Positions 30,347-37,393 of a DNA stretch of 52,977 nt are shown one piece after another (position 1 is the stretch's first letter; every line of letters starts with the position of its first letter). The notes below the pieces were generated by a model. It was not told the DNA's origin. It saw nothing but the letters and a program-made list of their open reading frames with translations, and did no database searches. Origin of the DNA: a virus; IMG/VR virus record IMGVR_UViG_3300020438_000057, positions 1-52,977 of that record; one strand, written 5' to 3'. The translations under genes and the position numbers were made by a program.

Positions 30347-31163
30347 TTGCTCTTTTCCTTATCTTTTCTCTTGATTCAAACCATAGTGCCTGTAGTTTGT
30401 CAGCATAACCACCTGCTATGTCATGATCGTATATACCATCAAACATTTGAAACTTAGTTAGTGCTTTCCATCTACCTCTGAATGAGTCTTTTAATTTTTG
30501 CCAAAATGATAGTCTTCTAATTCTACCATAATAGTTTATGTATCTTACTATACCATGATGTCTGTAACCCATCAACCACAACGGGACTGCTGTTACGATA
30601 TCGTTATTGTTTACAAATCTATAGTGTTCTACATCACAACCATCTCTCCAATCTTTACCACCAACTCTAGGTGATCCGTATGTGTACAGTGTGGGTTCTA
30701 ACTCTTCTAATCTACTTGCACATAGAGTTGCCATTGCACCACCTAAACTGTGTCCACATATCCATATTCTTTGCTTCTTGTTTTTAAGTATTGCTGATAT
30801 ATCACTCCATAGTTTTCTGAGTTCTATCTTGAAACCCATATGCACTCTGCCTTCTGTCTTTGACTTTCTCTTGATAGCAAGTAAGTCTGCTTTGACATCT
30901 GAGAACTCTGTAGGCTCTGTACCTCTAAATGCTATGACTAAGTGTTCATCGTTATTAAATATATGACACTGGGCACCATCATTCTCTAAGAACTTGTAAG
31001 TAGTAAAACCTATCTTCTTTAGTTCTTTCTTTGCTTTTGTACCATCGTGATATGAGAGTGCAGAAACTTCTGCAAAGAAATAAGCACACCATGACGGGTT
31101 ATCCCAGTCTAATAGTAAGGGTGCATCTATAAAAGACGCTGGATTACTGAAGTACTTCCTCAT
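30318..31163 (-). CDS. class 3 lipase (alpha/beta hydrolase)
   Basis: 281 residues. The lipase class 3 fold (PF01764) is clear: LVIAFRGTEPTEFSDVK (oxyanion side), the nucleophile elbow GHSLGG (Ser139), TYGSPRVGGK, NNNDIVTAVP (Asp188) and YRHHG (His202/203), a complete triad. It would cleave acyl esters of phospho- or glycerolipids. It lies next to the spanin genes, so a role in membrane breakdown at lysis is possible; lipid use during infection is another. No signal peptide is seen. Confidence 0.88.
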   Translation of the reverse strand: MRKYFSNPASFIDAPLLLDWDNPSWCAYFFAEVSALSYHDGTKAKKELKKIGFTTYKFLENDGAQCHIFNNDEHLVIAFRGTEPTEFSDVKADLLAIKRKSKTEGRVHMGFKIELRKLWSDISAILKNKKQRIWICGHSLGGAMATLCASRLEELEPTLYTYGSPRVGGKDWRDGCDVEHYRFVNNNDIVTAVPLWLMGYRHHGIVRYINYYGRIRRLSFWQKLKDSFRGRWKALTKFQMFDGIYDHDIAGGYADKLQALWFESREKIRKRANVGNDRKNV

Positions 31164-31533
31164 CTATCTTATCCTCTTCATGGGTTACTGCTTCTTCATA
31201 GTATACAATTATCTCATTCTGTTTTAGTAGGTATTCTCTTATCTTTGCCATGTTAAGTGCTAACTTCTCATAGTCACGTACAGATATAACATAGAATACT
31301 AAATCACCATTTTGACTTTCATAGTCTAATAGAAATTGATCAACATTGTCTTTATTAACAATGAACCATTTTACGTCTGTTAATTTTAGTGATTTGGGTT
31401 TCTCAGCAACTGTTATTTGCGGACGAACAATCTCTGTAACAGTGACAACTTCTTTTTCTGGTGTATTGAATACTGAGCAATTACTTAGCAGTAATAGACT
31501 CAAAATCAGTAAATAGCTTTTTAGTTTCATCAT
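31144..31533 (-). CDS. outer-membrane spanin-like lipoprotein (Rz1-like)
   Basis: 129 residues. The signal sequence ends in lipobox LSNC (Cys19), so it should be lipid-anchored to the outer membrane. The mature part has a Pro/Glu-rich linker and an acidic end. Its start lies inside the upstream gene, a 53-base overlap in another frame, the classic Rz/Rz1 layout. Longer than typical Rz1, so the spanin call is from context and topology. Confidence 0.7.
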   Translation of the reverse strand: MMKLKSYLLILSLLLLSNCSVFNTPEKEVVTVTEIVRPQITVAEKPKSLKLTDVKWFIVNKDNVDQFLLDYESQNGDLVFYVISVRDYEKLALNMAKIREYLLKQNEIIVYYEEAVTHEEDKIDEEVLQ

Positions 31534-31846
31534 TTATTATCTTTTCCATATCTTTCGGACGTTGTAGACTTAACTTAGTTAAATCATGTTTCTGTAACTT
31601 AGCTATCAAATCATCTTTATAGCCTTCTGCATCTTGTAATCTACTATTTAGATTTTGTATCTGAACTGCTTGTTTCTGAGCGTCCTCTATCAAAGTTGCT
31701 TTTACTTTTTCTAGAGAACGCACAGATGTTTCAAGTCTTGCATTATTTTCTTGTAATATTTTTAATCGTGACTGTGTATCTTGATAATAGGCATAAGCAC
31801 CCCAACCGACTAACACAAACAAACCTATTATCGCTAGATACCTCAT
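31481..31846 (-). CDS. inner-membrane spanin-like protein (Rz-like)
   Basis: 121 residues: N-terminal membrane anchor (YLAIIGLFVLVGWGAYAYY) and a long coiled coil (LQENNARLETSVRSLEKV), then LTKLSLQRPKDMEKIINDETKK, a C-terminal block seen in marine phage i-spanins as I remember them. Spans the periplasm to meet the lipoprotein whose gene overlaps its 3' end. Confidence 0.75.
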   Translation of the reverse strand: MRYLAIIGLFVLVGWGAYAYYQDTQSRLKILQENNARLETSVRSLEKVKATLIEDAQKQAVQIQNLNSRLQDAEGYKDDLIAKLQKHDLTKLSLQRPKDMEKIINDETKKLFTDFESITAK

Positions 31847-31850
31847 TTAC

Positions 31851-32033
31851 TTAATCATATGCTTGATCTTTGATTATCGTATATATTCCCCATAGTATTC
31901 CCGCTACGGCGGCGTATGTAACGATTGATTGTACTAGAAGTGCTATCAGACAAACTCCTATGAGAATTAATCCGTCCCAAGAAGTCCTTTGCATTACTCT
32001 GTCTTTGCACCAGTGATACATTCTCCTTATCAT
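31851..32033 (-). CDS. two-helix membrane protein, holin candidate, nested in the PAP2 gene
   Basis: 60 residues: basic N-terminus (MIRRMYHWCKDRVMQR), then two hydrophobic segments (about 20-36 and 38-54, e.g. LILIGVCLIALLVQSI). AAAGGAGG precedes the ATG by 9-10 bases. I recall similar proteins in marine T4-like phages. It lies wholly within the 3' end of the PAP2-domain gene, in another frame. Next to the spanin pair, so a holin role is plausible but not shown. Confidence 0.65.
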   Translation of the reverse strand: MIRRMYHWCKDRVMQRTSWDGLILIGVCLIALLVQSIVTYAAVAGILWGIYTIIKDQAYD

Positions 32034-33006
32034 GTATGATTACCTCCTTTAATCGTTTCTTCTTTGTCGCTTCTTTTGTTTTATTAGTAGCTTCACTTAA
32101 ACCTCTATTTAATAGAGCATACATCTTGTCAGCTAGTAAAATGCCGGCATCATAATCCATCATGTAATGAAAGCCAGCTTTCACTCTACCTAACGCACCT
32201 TCATCAGCCGCTTTCAAAATACCCTCTCTGTGTTGTGGATATTTTTCGCTTAAATATCTTCCAATGAATCTAGATTGACATGCATGGCCACTAGGATATG
32301 CTCTTGTTTTATTAGTTTTACTAGGTAAAGTTATAATAGAACTATCAACCTCATGTGGCCTAGAAACATTATAATGTTTCTTATAATACGTTATAGTTTC
32401 GTCTATATCTTTTAGAATTTGTTTTACTTCTTCTGCAGGATATATTAAATCGTTTTCTCTACAGTATTGCTTTATTGCAAAGCCGGGATCACTATCATGA
32501 TTCTTAACTGATAGTTCATCTTCTTTTGTTCTTCTAGAGATTATTGATTTGAGTCTTTTCAGTTCATATGTCAAATCTTTATTTGGTGGTGGCAGAGTAA
32601 CTCTGTCATACAGTTTCTTAGGTACATACCTTTCAACTGTAAGTTTTTTATTCGGTGTCTTGAAGTCTTTCTTTCTCATGATAGTCTTTGCTATCAATTC
32701 TAACATACCATTTCTATCTAACTTTAAAACGAATGGCATATTCAGATTAGTTTGCATATCATTAATAACTGCTTGAGCATCTGGCCCAAGTCTAGCTATA
32801 GTTTTTCCATGCTTCTGATATGTTTTATTAAATAATCTTACAAGCTCTGCTGGTGATATTTGTTTTCTGTTTCTTTCATCATTTACTCTATCTATAAAGT
32901 GTCGAGTAAATTCAACATCTATACCAACTTTAGCAAATATTCTGTCAGCATACTTTTCAATTTGCTTTAAATCAGAACTTGTAACAAATCTCTCTAAGAG
33001 ATACAT
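31855..33006 (-). CDS. PAP2-phosphatase domain fused to a marine-phage N-terminal domain
   Basis: 383 residues. The C-terminal half bears a full acid-phosphatase/haloperoxidase active site: Kx6RP (209-217, in KKHYNVSRP), PSGH (238-241), and Rx5Hx3D (274-284, in GRVKAGFHYMMD). Such enzymes dephosphorylate lipid phosphates or small phosphoesters. The N-terminal ~115 residues (VGIDVEFTRHFIDRVNDERN, GKTIARLGPDAQAVI) form a different block I know from marine myovirus proteins of unknown function. The last ~60 residues overlap the nested membrane ORF, so the true end could be earlier only if there were a frameshift. Confidence 0.78.
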   Translation of the reverse strand: MYLLERFVTSSDLKQIEKYADRIFAKVGIDVEFTRHFIDRVNDERNRKQISPAELVRLFNKTYQKHGKTIARLGPDAQAVINDMQTNLNMPFVLKLDRNGMLELIAKTIMRKKDFKTPNKKLTVERYVPKKLYDRVTLPPPNKDLTYELKRLKSIISRRTKEDELSVKNHDSDPGFAIKQYCRENDLIYPAEEVKQILKDIDETITYYKKHYNVSRPHEVDSSIITLPSKTNKTRAYPSGHACQSRFIGRYLSEKYPQHREGILKAADEGALGRVKAGFHYMMDYDAGILLADKMYALLNRGLSEATNKTKEATKKKRLKEVIIHDKENVSLVQRQSNAKDFLGRINSHRSLSDSTSSTINRYIRRRSGNTMGNIYDNQRSSI

Positions 33007-33572
33007 TAGATTATTCCCATAACCTTACGCATTTCATCTCGTTTTTTTGTTTCTAATCTTTTAGCTCTTCTTTCAAGATATGCTTTGAGAAACTTTTTAA
33101 TTTCTTTTTTACGAGCGTCATGCTTTACTACAACAGTATCACTATCATCTCCAGTGCCAGCAACTGCGGGCCCAGAAGAGTTTGCTGGTGCATCTTCTTT
33201 TCTAAAGTTTTTAAAAGTTTTAATATCATTCTCTTCTAGATATTTCATATTTTTCTCCAACTCTTCTAATATTTCTCTTTCAGTATAATGTTCTTTAGGA
33301 TTCTTATGCTCTCTAATTAAGAATAGAGCGGCTCCATATGAAGCAATTTTACTTCTGCCGCCTGGTAGTCTTTCTATAATCTTTTTAAGATTAAACACTA
33401 ATCTTTCAAACGTACTAAAAGAATCTAATTCTTCTTTTGTTTTTGGATCTTTCAACTTTGCACCACGCTCATCAATAATACCTAACTCATATGCTCTAGT
33501 TTTATTAAATGGTGTTACTAATCTTTTCAAAAAAGAATAGGTAAATATTATATCTGATATTTTACTGGCCAT
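33006..33572 (-). CDS. conserved marine-myovirus protein, unknown (possibly virion)
   Basis: 188 residues. RLVTPFNKTRAYELGIIDE, FNLKKIIERLPGGRSKIASYGAALFL (blocks at about 15-35 and 60-85) are conserved in T4-like cyanophages as far as I recall. The C-terminal third is low-complexity then Lys/Arg-rich. Overlaps its upstream neighbour by 11 bases. Confidence 0.7.
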   Translation of the reverse strand: MASKISDIIFTYSFLKRLVTPFNKTRAYELGIIDERGAKLKDPKTKEELDSFSTFERLVFNLKKIIERLPGGRSKIASYGAALFLIREHKNPKEHYTEREILEELEKNMKYLEENDIKTFKNFRKEDAPANSSGPAVAGTGDDSDTVVVKHDARKKEIKKFLKAYLERRAKRLETKKRDEMRKVMGII

Positions 33573-33957
33573 CTATAATTCTCAACTTATTTACTATTTC
33601 TTGATCCAATGATATTTCACTATCTATTATCTGTTTACCATTTATTAAACCAATATCAGTTCTCCAATAATTCAGAAATAATAAAAATGGTTTCAAATAC
33701 TTCAATTGATTATGTAATTTAAAAGCTAATATACGTGTCATAGCTCTACCATCAAAGACATTATATAATACTAAGAGGTGATTTAAAACTAATCGTTCTT
33801 TTAACTCACCATTTTGTTCATACTTTTTAAATAATCTTTTCAAATATCTTATTCGTTTTAAATCATCATGAAACTCTAACAAGTCTGTGCAGTGGGGATT
33901 TTCATAATATTTGGCGGCGAATAACATAAAGTTCTCTTCAGTCAAATTTTCATACAC
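33562..33957 (-). CDS. conserved marine-myovirus protein, unknown
   Basis: 131 residues from GTG 33957; an in-frame ATG at 33927 behind GAAGAG is the alternative start. Helical, Leu/Tyr-rich (DLKRIRYLKRLFKKYEQ, RLVLNHLLVLYNVFDGRAMTR). No function recognised. Part of a late-type cluster with 33006-33572. Confidence 0.65.
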   Translation of the reverse strand: MYENLTEENFMLFAAKYYENPHCTDLLEFHDDLKRIRYLKRLFKKYEQNGELKERLVLNHLLVLYNVFDGRAMTRILAFKLHNQLKYLKPFLLFLNYWRTDIGLINGKQIIDSEISLDQEIVNKLRIIDGQ

Positions 33958-33973
33958 TATTTTTACTCAATAA

Positions 33974-34624
33974 TTAAAATGTTGATAATGCAACCCTTTT
34001 CAAAGTCGTACTATTTATCGCTATATACAAGAAGTTATCATCATAGAATATAGTACCAACAGCAATGCTATCAGTAGCTGGATTACTATTAGTAGGTGTT
34101 CCTGCTTTCGTCAGTTTCAACCCTTTCGAATCTTGGAGACTTATTAGATCTACTTGAGTTGTACCTGTATGTGTACCATTAGATAACAAAGCAAACTTTG
34201 CATCAGCCGCCGTAGTAGCAATCTTAGTATCAATTAATGCTCTACCAGCAGTATTCGCTAGAGGTGTCTCTTGTAACATAGCAACATTAATTGTACCAGC
34301 AGTTATGGTATTGTTAGCATGTATCTTACCATTGTTACCAATAATTGTAGCTCCAGCATCAGTTTGTACTTTTTCATGCACTGTGAGTCTACCTGATATA
34401 CTAGTATTGGCACTGATAGTTGCTGTAGCACTTGTTATTGATGTATTAGAACGAAAAGTTGCGATATTAGTAACTGTCACAGGACTGGCTACGTTTGCAA
34501 ATACACTTCCAAACGTAGCACTTCTACTCGTGGGAGTACCAGCCGCATCTTTCACAACAAGCAACAAATCACCAGTTGCATGATTAGTGGCCGCTGTAAG
34601 TTCTGTTATCTTCTTATCAGCCAT
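33974..34624 (-). CDS. Thr/Ala/Ser-rich virion protein (fibre-like)
   Basis: 216 residues, no Cys, rich in Thr, Ala, Ser and Asn. MADKKITELTAATNHATGDLLLVV is the N-terminal start common to phage tail or head fibre proteins; the middle is beta-repeat-like (ATISANTSISGRLTV) and the end FLYIAINSTTLKRVAL is typical of tail-fibre-associated proteins. Composition differs strongly from the replication genes. Probably a structural late protein. Confidence 0.75.
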   Translation of the reverse strand: MADKKITELTAATNHATGDLLLVVKDAAGTPTSRSATFGSVFANVASPVTVTNIATFRSNTSITSATATISANTSISGRLTVHEKVQTDAGATIIGNNGKIHANNTITAGTINVAMLQETPLANTAGRALIDTKIATTAADAKFALLSNGTHTGTTQVDLISLQDSKGLKLTKAGTPTNSNPATDSIAVGTIFYDDNFLYIAINSTTLKRVALSTF

Positions 34625-34645
34625 AATATTTCCTTATATTATAAG

Positions 34646-35263
34646 TTATGCAAGTACTGTATGTGTTATCGCTGTTAGTCCAGAAAGCAGTAGTGATGAG
34701 TTTGTAGCACCATCAGCAGTATCTTTAATTGTACCACTGTTCAATGCTATGTTTGTACCACCAACAGTTAGAACATCATTTACAGATAAGCTTTTGCTTG
34801 TTGCTTTAAATACCAATCTGTTAGCACTTGATAACGCTGAGTCGTATGATAATGTATAATCACCTTGTCCAGCACTTGACTGGTTACCATTATCTACTAC
34901 GAGTTGTGGTGTACCAGTAACTGTTACAGCTTCGTCATATGTAATTCTAACTTTCATTTCAGCACCACCATTGTTTGCAGTAAAGTCTGTAGCGGCAGTT
35001 GTACCTATGATATATTCCATTTTAGTAACTGTTGCACTTCGTAGCCCAGTTGTACCACTTGTTCCAGCTAAGTTTCTGATTGCCACTAATACTTCTGGAT
35101 TTGCATCTGTGTTTCCGTTACCTGTTGCTTTTGAGCCTGCTCTCATTACCCAACCGTTTTTGCTGGCAAATGAATCTGCTCTTGTGTAATCTGAATTTTC
35201 GTCTTCAGGCAAGAACTTTGGCTTGTTCGTTGCACTTGCATGATCTGTTCCCCATGAACCCAT
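34646..35263 (-). CDS. virion decoration-like protein with Ig/SwmB-like domain
   Basis: 205 residues. N-terminal linker (MGSWGTDHASATNKPKF), then a beta-sandwich-like C-terminal part with VRITYDEAVTVTGTPQLVV and TLSYDSALSSANRLVFKA, resembling the SwmB/Ig-like repeats of surface proteins. Likely displayed on capsid or tail. AAGGAG ribosome site and a late box TATAAATA at 35312-35319, 49 bases upstream. Confidence 0.72.
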   Translation of the reverse strand: MGSWGTDHASATNKPKFLPEDENSDYTRADSFASKNGWVMRAGSKATGNGNTDANPEVLVAIRNLAGTSGTTGLRSATVTKMEYIIGTTAATDFTANNGGAEMKVRITYDEAVTVTGTPQLVVDNGNQSSAGQGDYTLSYDSALSSANRLVFKATSKSLSVNDVLTVGGTNIALNSGTIKDTADGATNSSLLLSGLTAITHTVLA

Positions 35264-35264
35264 T

Positions 35265-35747
35265 TTAGTCTCCTTTGTACTTCGAATTAAATTCTTTTAT
35301 AGTTTGTATAGTATTTATATGTCGAATTGCTTTACCTCCAGCGTTGATAAACTCTTTACAGTTCTTATCATGATCGTCTATAAGTAAAGCATCATCATTA
35401 GCATAATCTTTCTTTTGCTCTCTTCTTACCAAATGTATCTTATTTGGTTTTGGTTTTAGATTTCTTGCAATCCAAACTCTTTTACCTCGTTTACAATTAC
35501 TATCCCATTCTGCAAAAGCTGATAATATTCTTACATCAGCACCACCTTTTGTAATGTGTTGCCATAGCTTTTTACCATCAGGCATCCATTCTAATGTGTC
35601 CCAGAAATCTTTCTTTTGATGAATGAGAGCTTTCTTTTCATCTTTCGAAAGTTTTCCAGTCTTATCTGGAAAGGGCTCTCCTGTAACATCTAAAGCACCC
35701 TTTAGAAAATTACATAGAACCATGTCCATGTCACAATAGATTATCAT
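35265..35747 (-). CDS. HAD-fold 5'(3')-deoxyribonucleotidase-like protein
   Basis: 160 residues. The nucleophile motif YCDMDMVLCNF (Asp6, Asp8) and late motif LLIDDHDKNCKEF identify the HAD phosphatase fold; the small size and HLVRREQKKDYAN resemble phage 5'(3')-deoxyribonucleotidases that hydrolyse nucleoside monophosphates. It shares one base with the upstream gene stop. A late promoter box for the next gene is embedded in its 3' end. Confidence 0.75.
   Translation of the reverse strand: MIIYCDMDMVLCNFLKGALDVTGEPFPDKTGKLSKDEKKALIHQKKDFWDTLEWMPDGKKLWQHITKGGADVRILSAFAEWDSNCKRGKRVWIARNLKPKPNKIHLVRREQKKDYANDDALLIDDHDKNCKEFINAGGKAIRHINTIQTIKEFNSKYKGD
35312..35319 (-). promoter_or_regulatory. 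late promoter box TATAAATA
   Basis: Exact TATAAATA 49 bases before the ATG of the Ig-like virion protein, inside the HAD gene. Spacing fits T4 late transcription. Confidence 0.55.
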
Positions 35748-37135
35748 TACTTACCTTTCATTACCATCTTTGTAGCAGTTGCATACATAACATCTTTTGC
35801 TTTATCACCATATTTGTCTTCAAACTCAGGCATTCTCTTTTTGAGAGACATTACGATTTCTTCTCTCTTCTTTATTTGATCATCTGTCATTTTAGCTTCG
35901 TTCAATGACTTCTGCACATCTTTTAATGTCTTACCTGAACCACCTAAATGTTGTACTGCATACTTTATAAGCTTATCATCGGGCCCACTTAACGTAGCAG
36001 AAGCACCACCAAAAGGACTTGATGCTCCCATCTTTACTTTTATTCCAGCTTTTTCTGCATGTTTCTTACCATCAAAATCTGATACTTTTAACATACCTTC
36101 TTCTATATCAACCTCTTCAGACATTTTTGGATTAGTATCAACTGGTTCTTTTTTACCATTTTTCTTTTCATCTTTAGACATAGCTTTACCAATAGCTTTT
36201 CTTTTCTTATGAAGAAATTTGTCAGAAGAATCCACATCACCATCATTGTCTATATCTTTATCTTTTCTATCTTTAAATTTTTTCTTAGCGGCCTTAGGAT
36301 CAGCTTTATCTAATCCATCACCATCGTCAGATTTATCATTAGATGCATCTTCATCTTTTACATTGTAAGTTTTACCAGCAAAGACAAATTCTTTTTTACC
36401 AGCTTCTTTTGCGGCCAAGACTGCTTGTCCGAAAGCGTTTCCTTCATCTTTTTCTTTTTCGGGTTTTTCACCCTTCTCTTTTTTTGCTATTGCGATTGCG
36501 GCTTGTTGTGCAGGACTTACTGCTTCTGGTTTCTCGCCACTAATTATTTTTGATACAGCATCAACTAAGCTTTTTGATAAGCCAAATCGTTTATCTTCTT
36601 GCATTTTTTCCTCTTCTATGTATAGATTAAATTCAACACCTTCGCCAACAATGTCAGGAATCATTCTAACTGCCGTACCCATTTCTGGGCCAGCTTTCTT
36701 TTTAAGTATTTTTTCTGCGGACTTCTCATCTCTTTTAGAGACATAGACTTTACCATTTTTCCAATGATGATCGATACCTTTCTTGTTTAGTATCTTTGAT
36801 ACCTTGGCTTCATAACCCTCGTCTAAGTGATCAAACTCACCTATTTGTCCTTCTTGAAATAGATCTTCTAGTGTTTTATCTAAGCTTTCTTTTTTCACAT
36901 CATCTTCTATTTCTTTTTCTAAAGTCTTAGCTTGGCCAGCATGAGCATCACTCGCACCTTTAAGTTTCTTTATTATTTTTTTGACAGCAGGCACGTCTTT
37001 ATCATCTAGTGCTTCTTGTACTTCTTGTGATTCTCCACATGTGCATGGCGAGCCATCACCACAAATATCACACTCTTTTTGTTCAGCGATAATTTGTGGT
37101 GTTATTATTTTTCGTATTTCTGATTCAAGGCTCAT
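35747..37135 (-). CDS. Lys/Glu-rich virion-associated protein with EF-hand-like motif
   Basis: 462 residues. Features in order: a Cys cluster CDICGDGSPCTCG near residue 22-34 that could bind zinc, long Lys/Glu/Asp low-complexity stretches, and DKDIDNDGDVDSSDKF (about 290), a calcium-binding EF-hand/dockerin-type loop frequent in marine T4-like virion proteins. The C-terminus is KRMPEFEDKYGDKAKDVMYA, a module I know from several cyanophage structural proteins. Probably packaged or a prohead/core protein. Confidence 0.65.
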   Translation of the reverse strand: MSLESEIRKIITPQIIAEQKECDICGDGSPCTCGESQEVQEALDDKDVPAVKKIIKKLKGASDAHAGQAKTLEKEIEDDVKKESLDKTLEDLFQEGQIGEFDHLDEGYEAKVSKILNKKGIDHHWKNGKVYVSKRDEKSAEKILKKKAGPEMGTAVRMIPDIVGEGVEFNLYIEEEKMQEDKRFGLSKSLVDAVSKIISGEKPEAVSPAQQAAIAIAKKEKGEKPEKEKDEGNAFGQAVLAAKEAGKKEFVFAGKTYNVKDEDASNDKSDDGDGLDKADPKAAKKKFKDRKDKDIDNDGDVDSSDKFLHKKRKAIGKAMSKDEKKNGKKEPVDTNPKMSEEVDIEEGMLKVSDFDGKKHAEKAGIKVKMGASSPFGGASATLSGPDDKLIKYAVQHLGGSGKTLKDVQKSLNEAKMTDDQIKKREEIVMSLKKRMPEFEDKYGDKAKDVMYATATKMVMKGK

Positions 37136-37383
37136 GATGCCGCTCCTACTAATTTCTTAATGTTACTTTTTGACAATTTCTGTTCTATATGTCCAACAAG
37201 CACTTTTCTCATATCTACTGCACGTTGTCTATCTGTAAAAGAATATTCTCTTACATCATCATTATCTATTCGCACTGAAAATATATAAAATGCTCCTTGC
37301 TTAATTACAGGTGATGCAGAACCTTCAGCAATTCTTTGAAGACTAACTCTAACGCCTGTGGATATTTCTACTATGCTACTCAT
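37132..37383 (-). CDS. small protein, unknown
   Basis: 83 residues: IVEISTGVRVSLQRIAEG, FYIFSVRIDNDDVREYSF, and a Lys/Leu-rich end. Looks alpha/beta. Located between two virion-type genes, overlapping the downstream one by 4 bases. Not recognised. Confidence 0.6.
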   Translation of the reverse strand: MSSIVEISTGVRVSLQRIAEGSASPVIKQGAFYIFSVRIDNDDVREYSFTDRQRAVDMRKVLVGHIEQKLSKSNIKKLVGAAS

Positions 37384-37393
37384 CTGTTATCTC

